64,000 nucleotides of DNA from Arachis hypogaea. Lineage: Eukaryota > Streptophyta > Magnoliopsida > Fabales > Fabaceae. Both the position numbers and the translations under genes were made by a program. The notes beneath the pieces were generated by a model. It made no database searches. It was not told the DNA's origin and worked only from the letters and a program-made list of their open reading frames with translations. The DNA lies in contig NC_092044.1 in the NCBI RefSeq assembly GCF_003086295.3, positions 5,234,843-5,298,842 of the forward strand, written 5' to 3'. Numbering within the stretch: position 1 is the first letter of the stretch; each line of letters opens with the position of its first letter. This document shows positions 45,188 through 57,117 of the stretch, in pieces.

Positions 45188-46949
45188 GAAACTCACCTAC
45201 AGTCGACTGCAGGTGAAGTTTACTTCTGGATCGTTGACACGTGTTACTGTATAGTTTTAAAAAAATCGATTTATTTTATATAAATGGTTTATTTAAAAAA
45301 ATCGGTTTGAATAGATCAAATAACTACTTTTAAAATAATTTAAATTCTTTCTACGTGTTATTCCTAAATTCCTAATAGATGAATTTGATATGTTCTTTTT
45401 CTTCATTCATATTGACCAATTTTTCTTTAAATTTATCTAAAACTTTTTTTATTTAATTTTTGTCAAATATATGTATACAAATTGTTTGAAAAAGTAAAAA
45501 TTTAGTATTCTGAAAAAGAAACAAAATTCACGGTTTTTTTATAGGAATGTCATAAATGATATCATCTGTCCTTTTTTTTTGTGTCTCTGTTTCTATTTTC
45601 TTGATGAGTTTTGTTTTGTTTTCCATAACTTACATTTTCAATTGTTTTTAAATTAAGCTGTAAATAGATTTTAAATTAAGCTATAAAAATATGTTCAATT
45701 GCAAATTTATCGTGAAATTAAATTTTATGGTAATCAATCAATTAACTTTTATTTTACTAATAAACTATTTTCATGCAAATTATTGTTGATTTTTTAATAT
45801 TATTCTATAAATAAATTATTTTTTTAAGATAATAAGACTATAATTTACTTGTCTAGAAATTATGATTTCACTGTCATGCACGTTTTTGTGTTTTTACTTA
45901 TCAACTAGAATTTATTTTTTAATGAAATTAGAATTTATTTTCAATAAAACAAAAGTATTTAATCAAAATATTAATTTGGTCTCCTTAAATAATTAAACAT
46001 AATATTATTAATTTTGTCTACAACAAAAATTTTTAATAAATTTTTTCAAAATAAAATTAATTCAAAAATAGAGAAAAAAAAACAACTAATGAAAATATTT
46101 ATTTTGACATTGTCATCAAGAATAGGATAGCCATAGAAAAAATTCAACCAAGTAAAAAGGACCTAACTCATACAATTAAACTACCATCATATCATCACAA
46201 TAAACTATACGGTTCTGCTAGGTTACCAACAGCATTTCTGCCAACATCTGCCAACTCTTATGTATAACTATGTTTAATGGATGTGTCTTCGTGGATGTGT
46301 CTAATAAAAATGTATTTTTCATGGCTGTGTTTAATAGAAGTGTCTTTATAAATATATTTTCTGAATGTGTCTCTTTATATATGTGTTTAAAATATAATAA
46401 TTAATTATTGTTAGTAATAAGTTGGCAGATAATATGTTGGTACCCTATACTTTTCCTAAACTATAACATCACTAACTAAAGAGACATATAACAAATATGA
46501 AAGAGATCATGCCAAAATTTCAACAATGCTCATGCTATCAACTAATCTACGTTATACCATAATTACATTTTTATCTTCCATCACATGAAATTGCCATGAA
46601 TTATCTTGGCATTTATGATCTGAACATCAAAATGGTGTGATGACATAAATATGTACGTATTTATTAAATAATTTTCATCATTTACAGATGAATGAATAAA
46701 AACATAAATTAAGAAATACATTTGAAATAATAAATTTGATTAAGAAATATAAATAAAGGAACATACCTAATTGAAAGTTTTATATTAGTTCTGAAAAAGG
46801 GATTGAAAGAGAACGAATTTTACGTGCGAAACGAAGAAGAAGGAAATAAAAGTAATTGTTTGGTCCAATTTAAAACCGATTTTTTTAAATAAACCATTTG
46901 TCAACTATCCAGAAACATCTTTATCTGCAGTCGACTGCAGATGAGTTTC
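45188..46949. mobile_element. TIR transposon, about 1.76 kb, non-autonomous
   Basis: The left end GAAACTCACCTACAGTCGAC and the right end read on the minus strand GAAACTCATCTGCAGTCGAC are inverted repeats that both go on to TTCTGGAT(C/A)GTTGACA and, further in, ATGGTTTATTTAAAAAAATC. Each TIR carries its own small palindrome CTGCAGTCGACTGCAG. The interior is AT-rich without a transposase and holds the nested MITE at 46210-46456. No clear target duplication. Confidence 0.75.
46210..46456. mobile_element. Mutator-type MITE nested in the TIR transposon, perfect 9-bp target duplication
   Basis: TAAACTATA lies at 46201-46209 and 46457-46465. The termini (CGGTTCTGCTAGGTTACCAA; the other end reads GGAAAAGTATAGGGTACCAA) resemble those of the MITE at 2429-2622. 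Inside are repeated GATGTGTCT/ATGTGTTTA words. Because it sits inside another element, it is younger than that element. Confidence 0.88.
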
Positions 46950-47239
46950 TGCCTTATGGATTGGATTTTGCAAAGTAGAATCCAATTGCAGCATGTACTC
47001 TACTGTTGGTGTTCAGAATGACGAGCACCTTCTTTTTTTATGTAACACTTGCGCTTATGCTAAAAATAGCACCACTATCATTATTTTTTGTTGTAAATAG
47101 TCTAGAAGATAACAAGGACATGTTAAAAAAGTTGGAAAAAAAGTTGCATAAAAAAGACATGAACTTAAATAATACGAGAATGGAAAGAGATTGAACGAGA
47201 ATGGAAAGAATAAATAAGTTGAAAAAGAAGAAAATGTGA

Positions 47240-48510
47240 CCATTAATTTGTGGGCAATTTTCTTAAATAAATAGAATGGAGATCAATTTTATCTGATTAC
47301 ACATCTTTTAAAATAAAGACGTAAATGTATTTTTTTATGAATCTATAAAAACCGCTACTAGTAATAGCGGATTAGGAAATTAGGAAATAATGTAAATCGC
47401 TACTGGCAGTCGCTGTTTACATGCATTGTGCGGTTTTTGTAGAATGTTGTTTGGGCATAAACCGCTACAGGCAGTAGCAGTGTATGTGTATTGAATGTTG
47501 AACGTAAATCGTTGGAGATAGTAGCGGTTTACGTTGAGTGTGTTACTAATGCCCAGCTCCAAGAGTGTTTAGTATATTAAGAGCTTCTAATTTAAAATGG
47601 GCGCTTTATTGTGATAACGCTCAAGTTTCTCTCATGAATCAAATATTCACGCTTCTATTTGGAATAACGCCCCTCATTTTAGACGTTAACAACGTTCATT
47701 TTGGGAAGAAGGTATGCTTAATGCCTTATGCATGCATTATTAGTGAATTAATGATTAAAATATGCATGCATGTGCTATTGATTAATAATAAAATACAAAA
47801 AGCATGTATGCACTAACGTTAATTCATGAAGCTTATATGCATATTAGTTGTGTGAATCAAAAAATAAAGCATGCATGTTGAAGGTGTTGTTAACGACACT
47901 TAACGAAGCATGCAAGCAATACATGTTATTCAAGATATAAGCAAAGCATGTAAAGAAAGTTTGACGTTGGTAACGCCCAACTCAAAGGGCGCCATCCAAG
48001 AATAACGCCTATGATTTTACCTTCTTCCCAAAATGAACGTTGTTAACGTCTAAAATGAGGGGCGTTATTCCAAATAGAAACGTGAATATTTGATTCATGA
48101 GAGAAACTTGAGTGTTATCACAATGAAGCGCTCATTTCAAATTGAAAGCTCTTAATATATTAGACACTCTTGGAGCTAGGCACTTGGACATTGGTAACAC
48201 ACTCAACGTAAATCTGTCTCCAGCGGTTTACGTTCAACATCCAATACACATAAACCGTTACTGTCTATAGCAGTTTATGCCCAAACAACATTCTACAGAA
48301 ATCGTTGCTGTCCACACAGCGGTTTCTGTTCACCTCTCAATGTACGTAAATCGCGGCTGCCAGTAGCGATTTACGTTCTCCCCTAATTCGCTACTGTCAA
48401 TAGCGATTTTTATAAATTCATGAAAAAATGTATTTGTGTCTTTATTTTAAAAAATGTGTAATCAAGTAAAATTGATATCCATTTTATTTATTTTAAAAAA
48501 TTACCCTTAA
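47240..48510. mobile_element. Foldback element with about 480-bp inverted arms and a 300-bp loop
   Basis: The left arm (47240-47713) and right arm (48019-48510) are inverted copies along their whole length. Each arm contains several AACCGCTAC/GTAGCGGTTT words about 50-60 bases apart that are themselves partly palindromic. The loop is rich in GCATGC words. A frame at 47565-47816 is open, but its product has no recognisable domain. A transcript would fold into a very long stem with mismatches. Confidence 0.8.
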
Positions 48511-49250
48511 TTTGTTGAATCCGTTTGCATTTTTGGTTTTCTAAAGACAAAGAAAAAACGAGACCAGCAGTTTCAGTTAAAGTAACCAACAACAACCATC
48601 GCTTACTTTAATTAGTTTCTCAAAATTACATATATTGTTTAAAAATATTATAAAAATTATTTGGTATTTACATAAAAAATATCACCTGCTTTAATTATTT
48701 TAATATTTTGTTAAGTTATAATTATATTCAAAAACTAAGTTTTACTGTTGATATATATAAAATTTAGTTAAAAGTTATAATTAGGTAATCAATAATAAAG
48801 ACTAATTTAACTATTGATTTTAATATTTTAAAGTTAAATATTAGTGACGGATCGATTTAGCAATTTAAAATAGCGACCATTATAAAATTACAGTAGATCA
48901 CTGTCAAAAGACCGAAAATATAATTGGTTGCTATTTAACGAAAAAAATGTAGTAATTTAGTAGCCGATCTAATTTGTTATTAGTTTAATAGCACTTAATT
49001 AAAAATGGATTGTTAAAATCAATTGCTAAAAATTAGCAACTATATTTTAATTTAGCAACTACTGGACCAAGAGTTTAGATTTTGATTCGAATTCCACGAA
49101 GATGGGTGAAGAATCTTTTACGCGCATGATCAGCTCTAAAGCTGATGAAAACGTGGTGTTGATGAGTGACGGCAGGTGCTTGATGATGAGAAGAAGAAGC
49201 AGCACCTGAAATAAAGTGCCATGTCTTTATGATGGTAATGAGAAGAAGAA
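48511..49250. other. Intergenic stretch with possible CACTA-like subterminal repeats
   Basis: Between about 48840 and 49075, TTTAGCAA, TAGCGACC and GGTTGCTA words recur on both strands, resembling subterminal repeats of CACTA-type transposons; no CACTA tip is visible. GAAGAAGAAGC repeats follow at about 49190 and 49245. Confidence 0.3.
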
Positions 49251-49252
49251 GC

Positions 49253-49386
49253 TGATGAAGACTTGGTCTATGTCCACAAGGATGAATAAACGGTCCTTAC
49301 CATCTTTCTTTTTTCGGTGTGGATGTAAGTATGTAACGAAGGAGTCTTGAATAGAACTTTTGAAATTGCATTGCTAATCAATTTTT
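49253..49386 (+). repeat. Upstream direct repeat, copy 1, before the second RHD3-like gene
   Basis: GAAGACTTGGTCTATGTCCA, AAGGATGA(A/G)TAAACGG, CTTTTTTCGGTGTGG and TTGAAATTGCATTGCTAAT recur in the same order at 50050-50170. The 660 bp between the two copies are extremely AT-rich. Confidence 0.75.
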
Positions 49387-50007
49387 TATATTATTTTATC
49401 ATTTTAATTTAGATATTTAAATAATAATTATTAATTAATTTTATAATAAAATTAATATTTATTTATTAAAATAAAAATAATATATAAAAATTAACAAAAT
49501 ATATTTTTATATCAAAAACAAAAATAATATATGAAAAACATATCAAAATATATTTTATTAAATTATATTACTTATAATTTTTTTTAATATTCTTAGTACT
49601 CTTTTATTTAATATTATTTTAAATTATAAATTTTAATTATTTATGACTTTATTCTTAATTATAATTGATTTTTTTATTTATTTTATTTTTTTAATAGAAT
49701 CAATAATTTATATTATAATAAAATTATAATAATAAATTAATATACAAAAATTACACTTATAAATTTTAACAAAGCCAAACAAAAATATTTTTTTATACAA
49801 AATCAAAAGTAAAAATTTAATAAAAAATATAATTATATATTTAAAATATTTAAATACTAAAGGGACTACAAAAAAAGAAGTAAAGGGTAAAATTAATAAA
49901 ACAAAATAAATTCAATTTTAACGTGATTTTCTAAACGCAGAAAGTACAATTTCTAGCTTCTTATAGACGCACGTCGGCGTTTAGAGAAAAAAATCATCCT
50001 AACACAC

Positions 50008-50173
50008 CCTTGGTCTACGTCCACCATGAAGATTTGTCTACGTCCACCATGAAGACTTGGTCTATGTCCACAAGGATGAGTAAACGGACCTTACCTTCTT
50101 TGTTTTTTCGGTGTGGGTCCAAAACAATTAATATGCAACGAAGGAGCCTTGAAATTGCATTGCTAATAATTTT
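50008..50173 (+). repeat. Upstream direct repeat, copy 2, with three short tandem units
   Basis: Begins with three close copies of TCTACGTCCACCATGAAGA-type units (50013, 50036 and a diverged third at 50061), then follows the 49253-49386 sequence. It ends about 110 bp before the ATG of the second RHD3-like gene and so lies in its promoter region. Confidence 0.75.
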
Positions 50174-51607
50174 TTTTAAGTTGCAGAGAAGTTGTTTCTC
50201 ATAGTCCTTAACGATCCCCTTAGTGCTGTCACTTTACCGAGTAGCTCTCTCCAGTCTCCAACACAGAAAAGAACAATATGAATATGAGTACGGGATTTTC
50301 AATTTCTGTTCTGTTATTATTTTGATATTTGTATTTGATTCATGCATTATTGCAGGCAATCTATTACTGATGGTTTATCAAATATCATACAAACTTCTTT
50401 TTATCAATAAATGACAAAATTAGAAGATCGTCGCGACCAAGGAAAATCCGTTTTCTTCCTAATAAGCTTCTTTTCATTTTATTTTTTCAGGTGGATGGGG
50501 GGAATTATGGCCAGTACACGATTTCGCTGCCGACCCATGTTATCTAACTCAGCTTATTGAAGGTCATGATGACAAATTATTCAAAGTTGCTGAGGCTGAA
50601 AACTTCGTGAAGGAGATAGAATTAGATAAATGTGGTCAATCGTATGCTGTGGTTTCTATCATAGGTCCCCAAAGTAGCGGTATGCTTTACTGTATTCTTT
50701 TGCTTTTGCATGTAATTTAATCTCATAACATGAGTTGAACCATTTATAATAAAGGTACATATACTTTGATACTCATGCCCAATCAAATTTACTATTCTCT
50801 TCACTTTGATTGGGCAGGGAAGAGCACACTCTTGAATCAGTTGTTTGATACCGATTTCAAAGAGATGAACGCTAAAGATGGAAGGCAAGTACTTCTTGTA
50901 ATCCCCATTTCCTCTATACAAAGTTATTTGACATGACATGATGGTATGTGTGCTTGTTTTTAGGTCTCAAACAACCAAAGGAGTCTGGATTGCTCGGTGT
51001 GCAGGCATTAAGCCTTGCACACTTGTGTTGGATTTGGAGGGAACTGATGGAAAAGAGCAGGGAGATAAGGTGCTCTCTCTCTCTCTCAAATTTTAAAATA
51101 TTAATTTTTTATAAATTATAAATACATGGAGTTATGATTCTTGACAAATTGAATTAAAAAATTAGATACTCTTTGTTGAGATTTTTTTGGATTTTTTATT
51201 TAAATAAATAAAATAAAAATAATAATTACCGAAATAAATAATTTTAAAAATATTTATCGATTTGTGTTTCCAGTCATATCTCGTTTATAGTGTAAACAAG
51301 ATGAGATGACATTGCGTGTATCTCGTTTACACTGTAAATAAAATATGACACGTTGGCTTCAACGCGGCTATCTCGTTTACAGTATAAATGAGATAGACTC
51401 TTATCTCGTTTACACTGTAAACGAGATAAAGCCGAACGACGCCTGTAAGTATAAGTCGTTTACAAAGGGATCTTGGACCCCATTTTGACTTAATCAAACT
51501 CTTTCTCCCCTCTTTTTACCCTTTCGTACCATATTTGAGTCCGATACGATGATGGCACGCCAGGCGGGGAACGACGGGGATATCAACAGACTAAACGAGA
51601 CGTCGCA

Positions 51608-52258
51608 TTACAAAGGTGGAGGCAGGACATGGCGGGCCACGGTCGGAACAGGTGTCTCCGGAACACACTCATCTTCATCCCCACTATCGGACAAGTCGTT
51701 GTCACCACTGTCTGCCATGTAATCCTTGTCCGACTCCTCCTCGCCCTCCTCTGCCTCATCCACTGGAACGACGACATGAATGGGCAGTGGTGCGAGGGGT
51801 CGGTCGTCCTGCACATAAGCCGAATGTACGGAAGGACCACCGTCACTGTGTCCCACCTCTGCAGAAAGCTCCATGACTTGCTCCACCATGATCCTCCCAT
51901 GGATGTCGAACATCACTCGCACATGCTCGTCCCCTTAAAGTCGGAATAGTCGAAACCGGAAGACACCATTACCCATGGAGGCCAGCAACCTATACACCAC
52001 CCTTCCGATTTTTCTTGCTTCTGTTCCGCCGAGCTTGCTCAATATCAAACTCCTCAGATTGGACAACGTCTCCACATGCTGAGTGTGAAACAATATCGGA
52101 TTCTCACACTCAAATGTCACCCTGTTGTCGCCGTTTCTCATACGACAATTAGGATAAACAAGCACAACTATGTACGGACTATTACTGGCTATTAATGCCT
52201 TGTTTTTGTGAGAAATATGAGACATAAAAATGATAGAAAAAGTTTGTGAAAATACCAA
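51608..52258 (-). pseudogene. MULE transposase N-terminal fragment
   Basis: One minus-strand frame with a single TAA at 51935-51937. The first part (YPNCRMRNGDNRVTFECENP, LSNLRSLILSKLGGTEARKI) resembles the PB1-like N-terminal domain of plant MuDR-type transposases; after the stop it continues in frame with VMFDIHGRIMVEQVMELSAE and an acidic EEGEEESDKDYMADSGD region. The catalytic DDE domain, MULE core and zinc finger are absent. It cannot support transposition. Confidence 0.75.
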
Positions 52259-52346
52259 AAGTTACACATCCATCTATAGCTGGTGGGACTCTATTCCATG
52301 TATCTCGTTTACACTGTAAGTGAGATGACCATTGCATGTCTGTAAA

Positions 52347-52348
<2 letters not shown>

Positions 52349-52382
<34 letters not shown>
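52349..52382. repeat. (AT)n microsatellite inside the MULE TIR
   Basis: An uninterrupted AT run flanked by GTAAACG and CGTTTAC, so the whole block is a perfect palindrome. Confidence 0.95.
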
Positions 52383-52384
<2 letters not shown>

Positions 52385-54173
52385 TTTACAATGTAAATGA
52401 GATAGCCACGTTGCAGCCGACGTGTCATATCTCGTTTACATTGTAAACGAGATACATGCAATTTCATTTCGTTTTTTGCGTAAACGAGATATAACTGAAA
52501 ACGCAAATCGGTAAATATTTTTAAAATTATTTATTTCGATAATTATTACTTTTATTTTATTTATTTAAATAAAAAATTCCATTTTTTTCCATTAGTTAAA
52601 GCTTTCATATTTATATTTGTATATAATGACTTTTTTTTTGCATTATCGTATTTAAATATAGCATAAATATGTTGTTTTATATATATTTCCATAATTCCAA
52701 TCTAAATTATTATTGATTCTTCATCTTACAATTAATGATGAAGGTTATAAAATAAGAAAAATTTAAAAATTAAAGCACAAATAATATATAGTTACGAATC
52801 TTGGACTTTGATTGTTTCCTTGTGTACTGAGATTATCGTCATTGTAGGATGATACTTTATTTGAAAGACAGAGTGCTCTATTTGCTCTAGCGGTCTCAGA
52901 TATAGTTCTTATAAACATGTGAGTTTTCTTTTATTTAATTTTGATAAACTTATGTAAAAAACTTTTAGACGCTTAACCAATCATATTCTTCTTTGTCATG
53001 CAATGATTGTGAAGGTGGTGCCATGATATTGGCCGCAACAATGCAGCGAATAGGCCACTTTTGAAAACTATCTTTCGGGTATACTTTGGAAGTTTATCAG
53101 CTACAAATAATTCACTTCAGTCCTAAAACATAGTTGTTTATTGAATTACATGCTCATTTTTTAGGCCAGGATGAAATTATTTACTCCACGCAAAATAACA
53201 TTGCTTTTTGTCATTCGCGATATAACAAAGGTGCGTAAGAAAAACATTGAGTTAATTCAAATATGCAATTTTTTTTTTCATTTTAATGTTTACATGACCA
53301 CCTTTCTGTTTGTAGACACCATTTGAATTGTTAAAAGGGCTCTTGCTAACAGATATGGAGGAGGTAATCTAGTGACTTTACCTTCATATAAAGTCAGTGA
53401 ATTTTTATACAATTTATGTTATCCTTTGTCATTTTACTCTTTTTTCTGCAGATATGGAAAGATTTTACTACATCTAATCCAGACTCCCAAAATGAAGCTG
53501 CACTAAGCAATTTTTTCAGTGTAATTAAGATCATTATTCATTATTGTACTAAGCGAAGACCAAAAAAAAAAAATTAAAATTCATCTTATTTAGTATTCAT
53601 TAATTATTACAGTAATTAATAAATACTAATTCTGACTGATTTTAGCTAAAATTTTTTTGTTGCCAAATATTTCTATTTTTTTAGCATAATCTATTGGCAA
53701 TTCGTATTTCATAATAACTATTTGTACTTGGAAACAATTCCAGGTTGAGGTGGTTGCTCTTTCTAGTTATGAACGTGAGGAAGAGAAATTTAAGGAGGAG
53801 GTATGAACCGAGGGATATATCTTTGGGTTATTACTTGCTGATGGTTTTTAAATGGTCCATTTTTGAGACATGGTTGAGTGCACCTCATATTTGCATAACT
53901 ATTCCTTCTGTTTGTAAAAACAAAATAATACACGGTAAGAAAAGTATAATTATATGTTAGTAATATTTAGAATTGTATAAGTAGTCAAAATTACCCTTAA
54001 CTAAGTAAAATATATGTAATCAATGTTGATTTGATCATCACAATTAATTTTTAAGCGTGGTATCGGGAAAACTAGTTAATGTTATGTTGATAATAGAAAT
54101 GGACAATTATATTGAAACTTCAATACTTCATAACTTGATAGATATTATATTAAACGAAGGGAGTATGTATGTA

Positions 54174-54600
54174 GGGTTGGAAATAGGTAGGGTAAGGTAA
54201 CCCTATCCGCGAGTTGAAAATTTTATTAAAACGCTACCCTATTCTATTCGCGGGTTGAGAATTTCTCAACCCTAACCCTACCCGCACCCTAAAATTCTAA
54301 ATCCTACCTACCCGCAGAAATATTAAATTTTTTTCAAAGTAAATATAAAATTCAATTATTTTGAATTTTATACATATTAATAACATAAAAAATAAAACAC
54401 TAATGCTCTAAATTTTTAAATTAACTAACTAATTTAGTGATTGTTCATTCATTATAAATCATTACATAAGAGAGGTTGTGGGTTCAATTCTCACTTCCTT
54501 CACTATATAAAGAGATTTTTATAAAATATGTGTTATATATAAGGTGCGGGTAGGGTAGGATAGGATACACCCTAAACCCGTAACCTAGCCTATCCGAACG
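54174..54600. mobile_element. MITE-like insertion with GGTAGGGT-rich inverted arms, intron 10 of the second RHD3-like copy
   Basis: The left arm (GGGTTGGAAATAGGTAGGGT then ACCCTATCCGCGAG...) and right arm (GTGCGGGTAGGGTAGGATAG...CCTATCCGAACGG) are rich in GGGTAGG/CCTACCC on both strands around an AT-rich core. The sequence on both sides lines up with intron 10 of copy 1 (about 34130-34180), which has no such block, so this is a copy-specific insertion. Confidence 0.7.
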
Positions 54601-55221
54601 GATTTGGTTATGAACTTATGATTATCTCCCATAATGATTTACAACACTTTTCTATTTCTTTTGGATTATTTTCAATGTAGGTTACGAGATTGAGGCGACA
54701 AATCTGCCATTATATAGAGCAGGATGAGCTTACTAGGGACTTGTATGGAGTAGTTGATGCATCAGACTTTACTTACAGTTGTCAGAAAATTTGGGAAATC
54801 ATTAAGGCAGACAAGGACCTCGACCTTCCATCTCATAAGGTAAACCGCGCATAGAAAAAGCCAGAAAGGTTTTCTAGCAAGCTTAATCATTCTTTTCAAA
54901 ACACAGACTAGCTTTATTATATACTATTACTGATATAAGATTTATACAAATAAGGAGATCAAAAGGATATACGTAGTACAAATTTTGTTGTGAATCAAGT
55001 TCAACTAAGTTAAACAATAAAATTTGGATGAATGAGAATAATAAAAATAATTTTTGTTAAATATTATTAGACTAATTTATTAAACTTGGTTGACAAAAAA
55101 ATTTGTAAGTGTAGCATTATTTATTATATATATTACTTTTATTATTAAATAAACATGATGAATCGTATCTGTGATATATAGAGCAGAAGTAGAACTAAGA
55201 GATTTAAAAATTATATTGCAA

Positions 55222-55269
<48 letters not shown>

Positions 55270-55270
55270 T
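55222..55270. repeat. (ATT)n microsatellite
   Basis: About 16 ATT units in intron 11 of the second RHD3-like copy. Confidence 0.95.
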
Positions 55271-56679
55271 ATTAAATAATAATAATAATAGAAAAAGATG
55301 TCACATGGTTTGATTTTGGTTTCTAGCAGACTTTCACATATGAAAACAGTATTGAATTAATCTTCAGTCAGACATTTATAACACGACATTTAACAAATAA
55401 ATATTAACAAAATGATTAAAGTTTTGCTAATAAATTACTGTTCAAATGGCATAGTTATCTCATTCTCAATTAAAAATAGCAGGTTATGGTCTCACAAACT
55501 ATTGTTAATTCTTGTGTCTTGTCTTTGTGTGCTCAATAAAATTTTGCAAAATATTTAATTAGTTCCCAGATCAACAACCAAAGTGTATATATTATCTCTT
55601 GTATTAATCTGTTGTGGCTTGATAAACTTGTAGATTATGGTTGCTACTGTCCGATGTGAACAAATTGCCAGGGAGAAGTACGAGAATTTAGCTGCAAAAA
55701 AGGTATATTATTAAGAGCACTTGAAATAAAAAAAAAGGAATAATACTCATATTATACTTAATTAATTGATTGATTTTATTCAATAAAAAATATTTATGAA
55801 ATAATAAAAATCAGCCTAAATTATGTGTTAGGGACCTAGATACTATATAGAGTGTCCAAATTCCTAGTATTTGATATTATATTATATTATATTTAGAGAG
55901 TAATTTCTTAATAAGTAAGAACAAAAATAATTATTTTTATTAAAAAAAATGCAAACTCCAACAAAACTATTCACGGAAGATAATAATAAATTTTGTATTT
56001 ATGAAAGTTTGGTTTCCTTTGTCAAAAATACCAAAACATTAAATATCCGTTAAAAAATAAAAACATTAATTTATAGTTCAATATGACAAGTTAAGTGAAG
56101 AAGCGGCATATTGTTTTTAGTTTTCATTTTTTAATTTGTTCGAAGCGTTCTCTTCATTAATTAAGAGCTCCAATTGCGTTCAAAATGATCTGATAAAATT
56201 GAAACAAAAGCAGTGAACAATTCTCATTTTCATTCTCTAAGATTGTGAAATTCCAATGGAAGCATAGCAAGAAGCCAAGAACAGTTATAAAAATATTAAT
56301 TCAGAATTTAGATCAAAATTAAATCTAATTAAACTCACTCAATCACGGTTGATAGGAAAAGAAAAAAGAAAAAGCAAAAAAGAAGATTCTGATCTGAATG
56401 CACCTCGAATCATCTAGAAAATCTAAAAATAATAATAACAAATAAAAACATATAGCTGAAATTTCTAGGATCAAATAATAGCTGAAAACTTTGAATTAAG
56501 TAAAGTATCAAGAGAGAATGATAAATTATGTATAAAATACAAAGAGAGTGAGTGAATAATAAATTATGTAGATTCCAATACTTCTTATTTAAATAAATAA
56601 TTTTATTATTAAATATATTCATTTTCTGTATTCTATATATATTGTTATTCTGTATGTGAATATTAACCTATTAGTAAGA

Positions 56680-56970
56680 GAGTCGGAGTGATGTCAAATG
56701 TAGAATCATGCATTAATTAAGTGGTTTGGACATATATGTTTAGAGAAAGAAAACTTCAGAGGGTTAAATAAAGGAGAGTGGGATGAATGATAGTTCTATA
56801 ATTAGAGGTAAAGGGAGATTTAAAAAAACCATAGCAAAATTATTCAAAGATATTTAAATATTAATGGTTTAAATGTGAAGCTATATATAGCGTCGTTTGA
56901 TTTATGTTTATGTATCTGATATAACCCAATCAGACATGTCTTAGTTATCGTACGTAGTTGTTGCTAATGT
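56680..56970 (+). mobile_element. 3' tail of an RTE-type LINE in intron 12 of the second RHD3-like copy
   Basis: It is orthologous to 35200-35505: the same GGAGTGATGTCAAATG..., GTGGTTTGGACAT, GGTAAAGGGAGATTTAAAAA and TAGTTGTTGCTAATG order. It has more gaps than the first copy. Confidence 0.65.
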
Positions 56971-57049
56971 ATTAACAAAGTGTTACAACTCGCAACTAAA
57001 ATTATTAGTTAGCCTCCTAAATTCTAAATTCTAAATCAAAGATTACATC

Positions 57050-57117
57050 AGGGATAATTTCGATTTTGACTCTCGACGCACCTTAAGGATCAAAATAATA
57101 CTTACCCTAATGTTTAC
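57050..57117. repeat. Terminal fragment related to the 4499-7247 transposon
   Basis: GGGATAATTTCGATTTTGA ... GGATCAAAATAATACTTACC repeats the right-hand terminus at 7190-7245 (ATTTCGATTTTGA ... ACCAAAATAATACTTATC). Only one end is present. Confidence 0.6.

Larger units (their letters stand above)
51183..52580 (-). mobile_element. MULE (Mutator-like) derivative in intron 4 of the second RHD3-like copy
   Basis: The outer ends are inverted repeats (TTTTATTTAAATAAATAAAA...TAATAATTA(C/T)CGAAATAAATAATTT on the left, its complement on the right) over about 100 bases, followed inward by many ATCTCGTTTACA/TGTAAACGAGAT words. The interior holds a minus-strand transposase N-terminal fragment (51608-52258). 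Intron 4 of copy 1 is about 500 bp and lacks it. Confidence 0.85.

Noticed and set aside
47565..47816. 83-codon frame with hydrophobic stretches
   Set aside because: It spans one arm and the loop of the foldback element, has no homologue that I recognise and no independent support.
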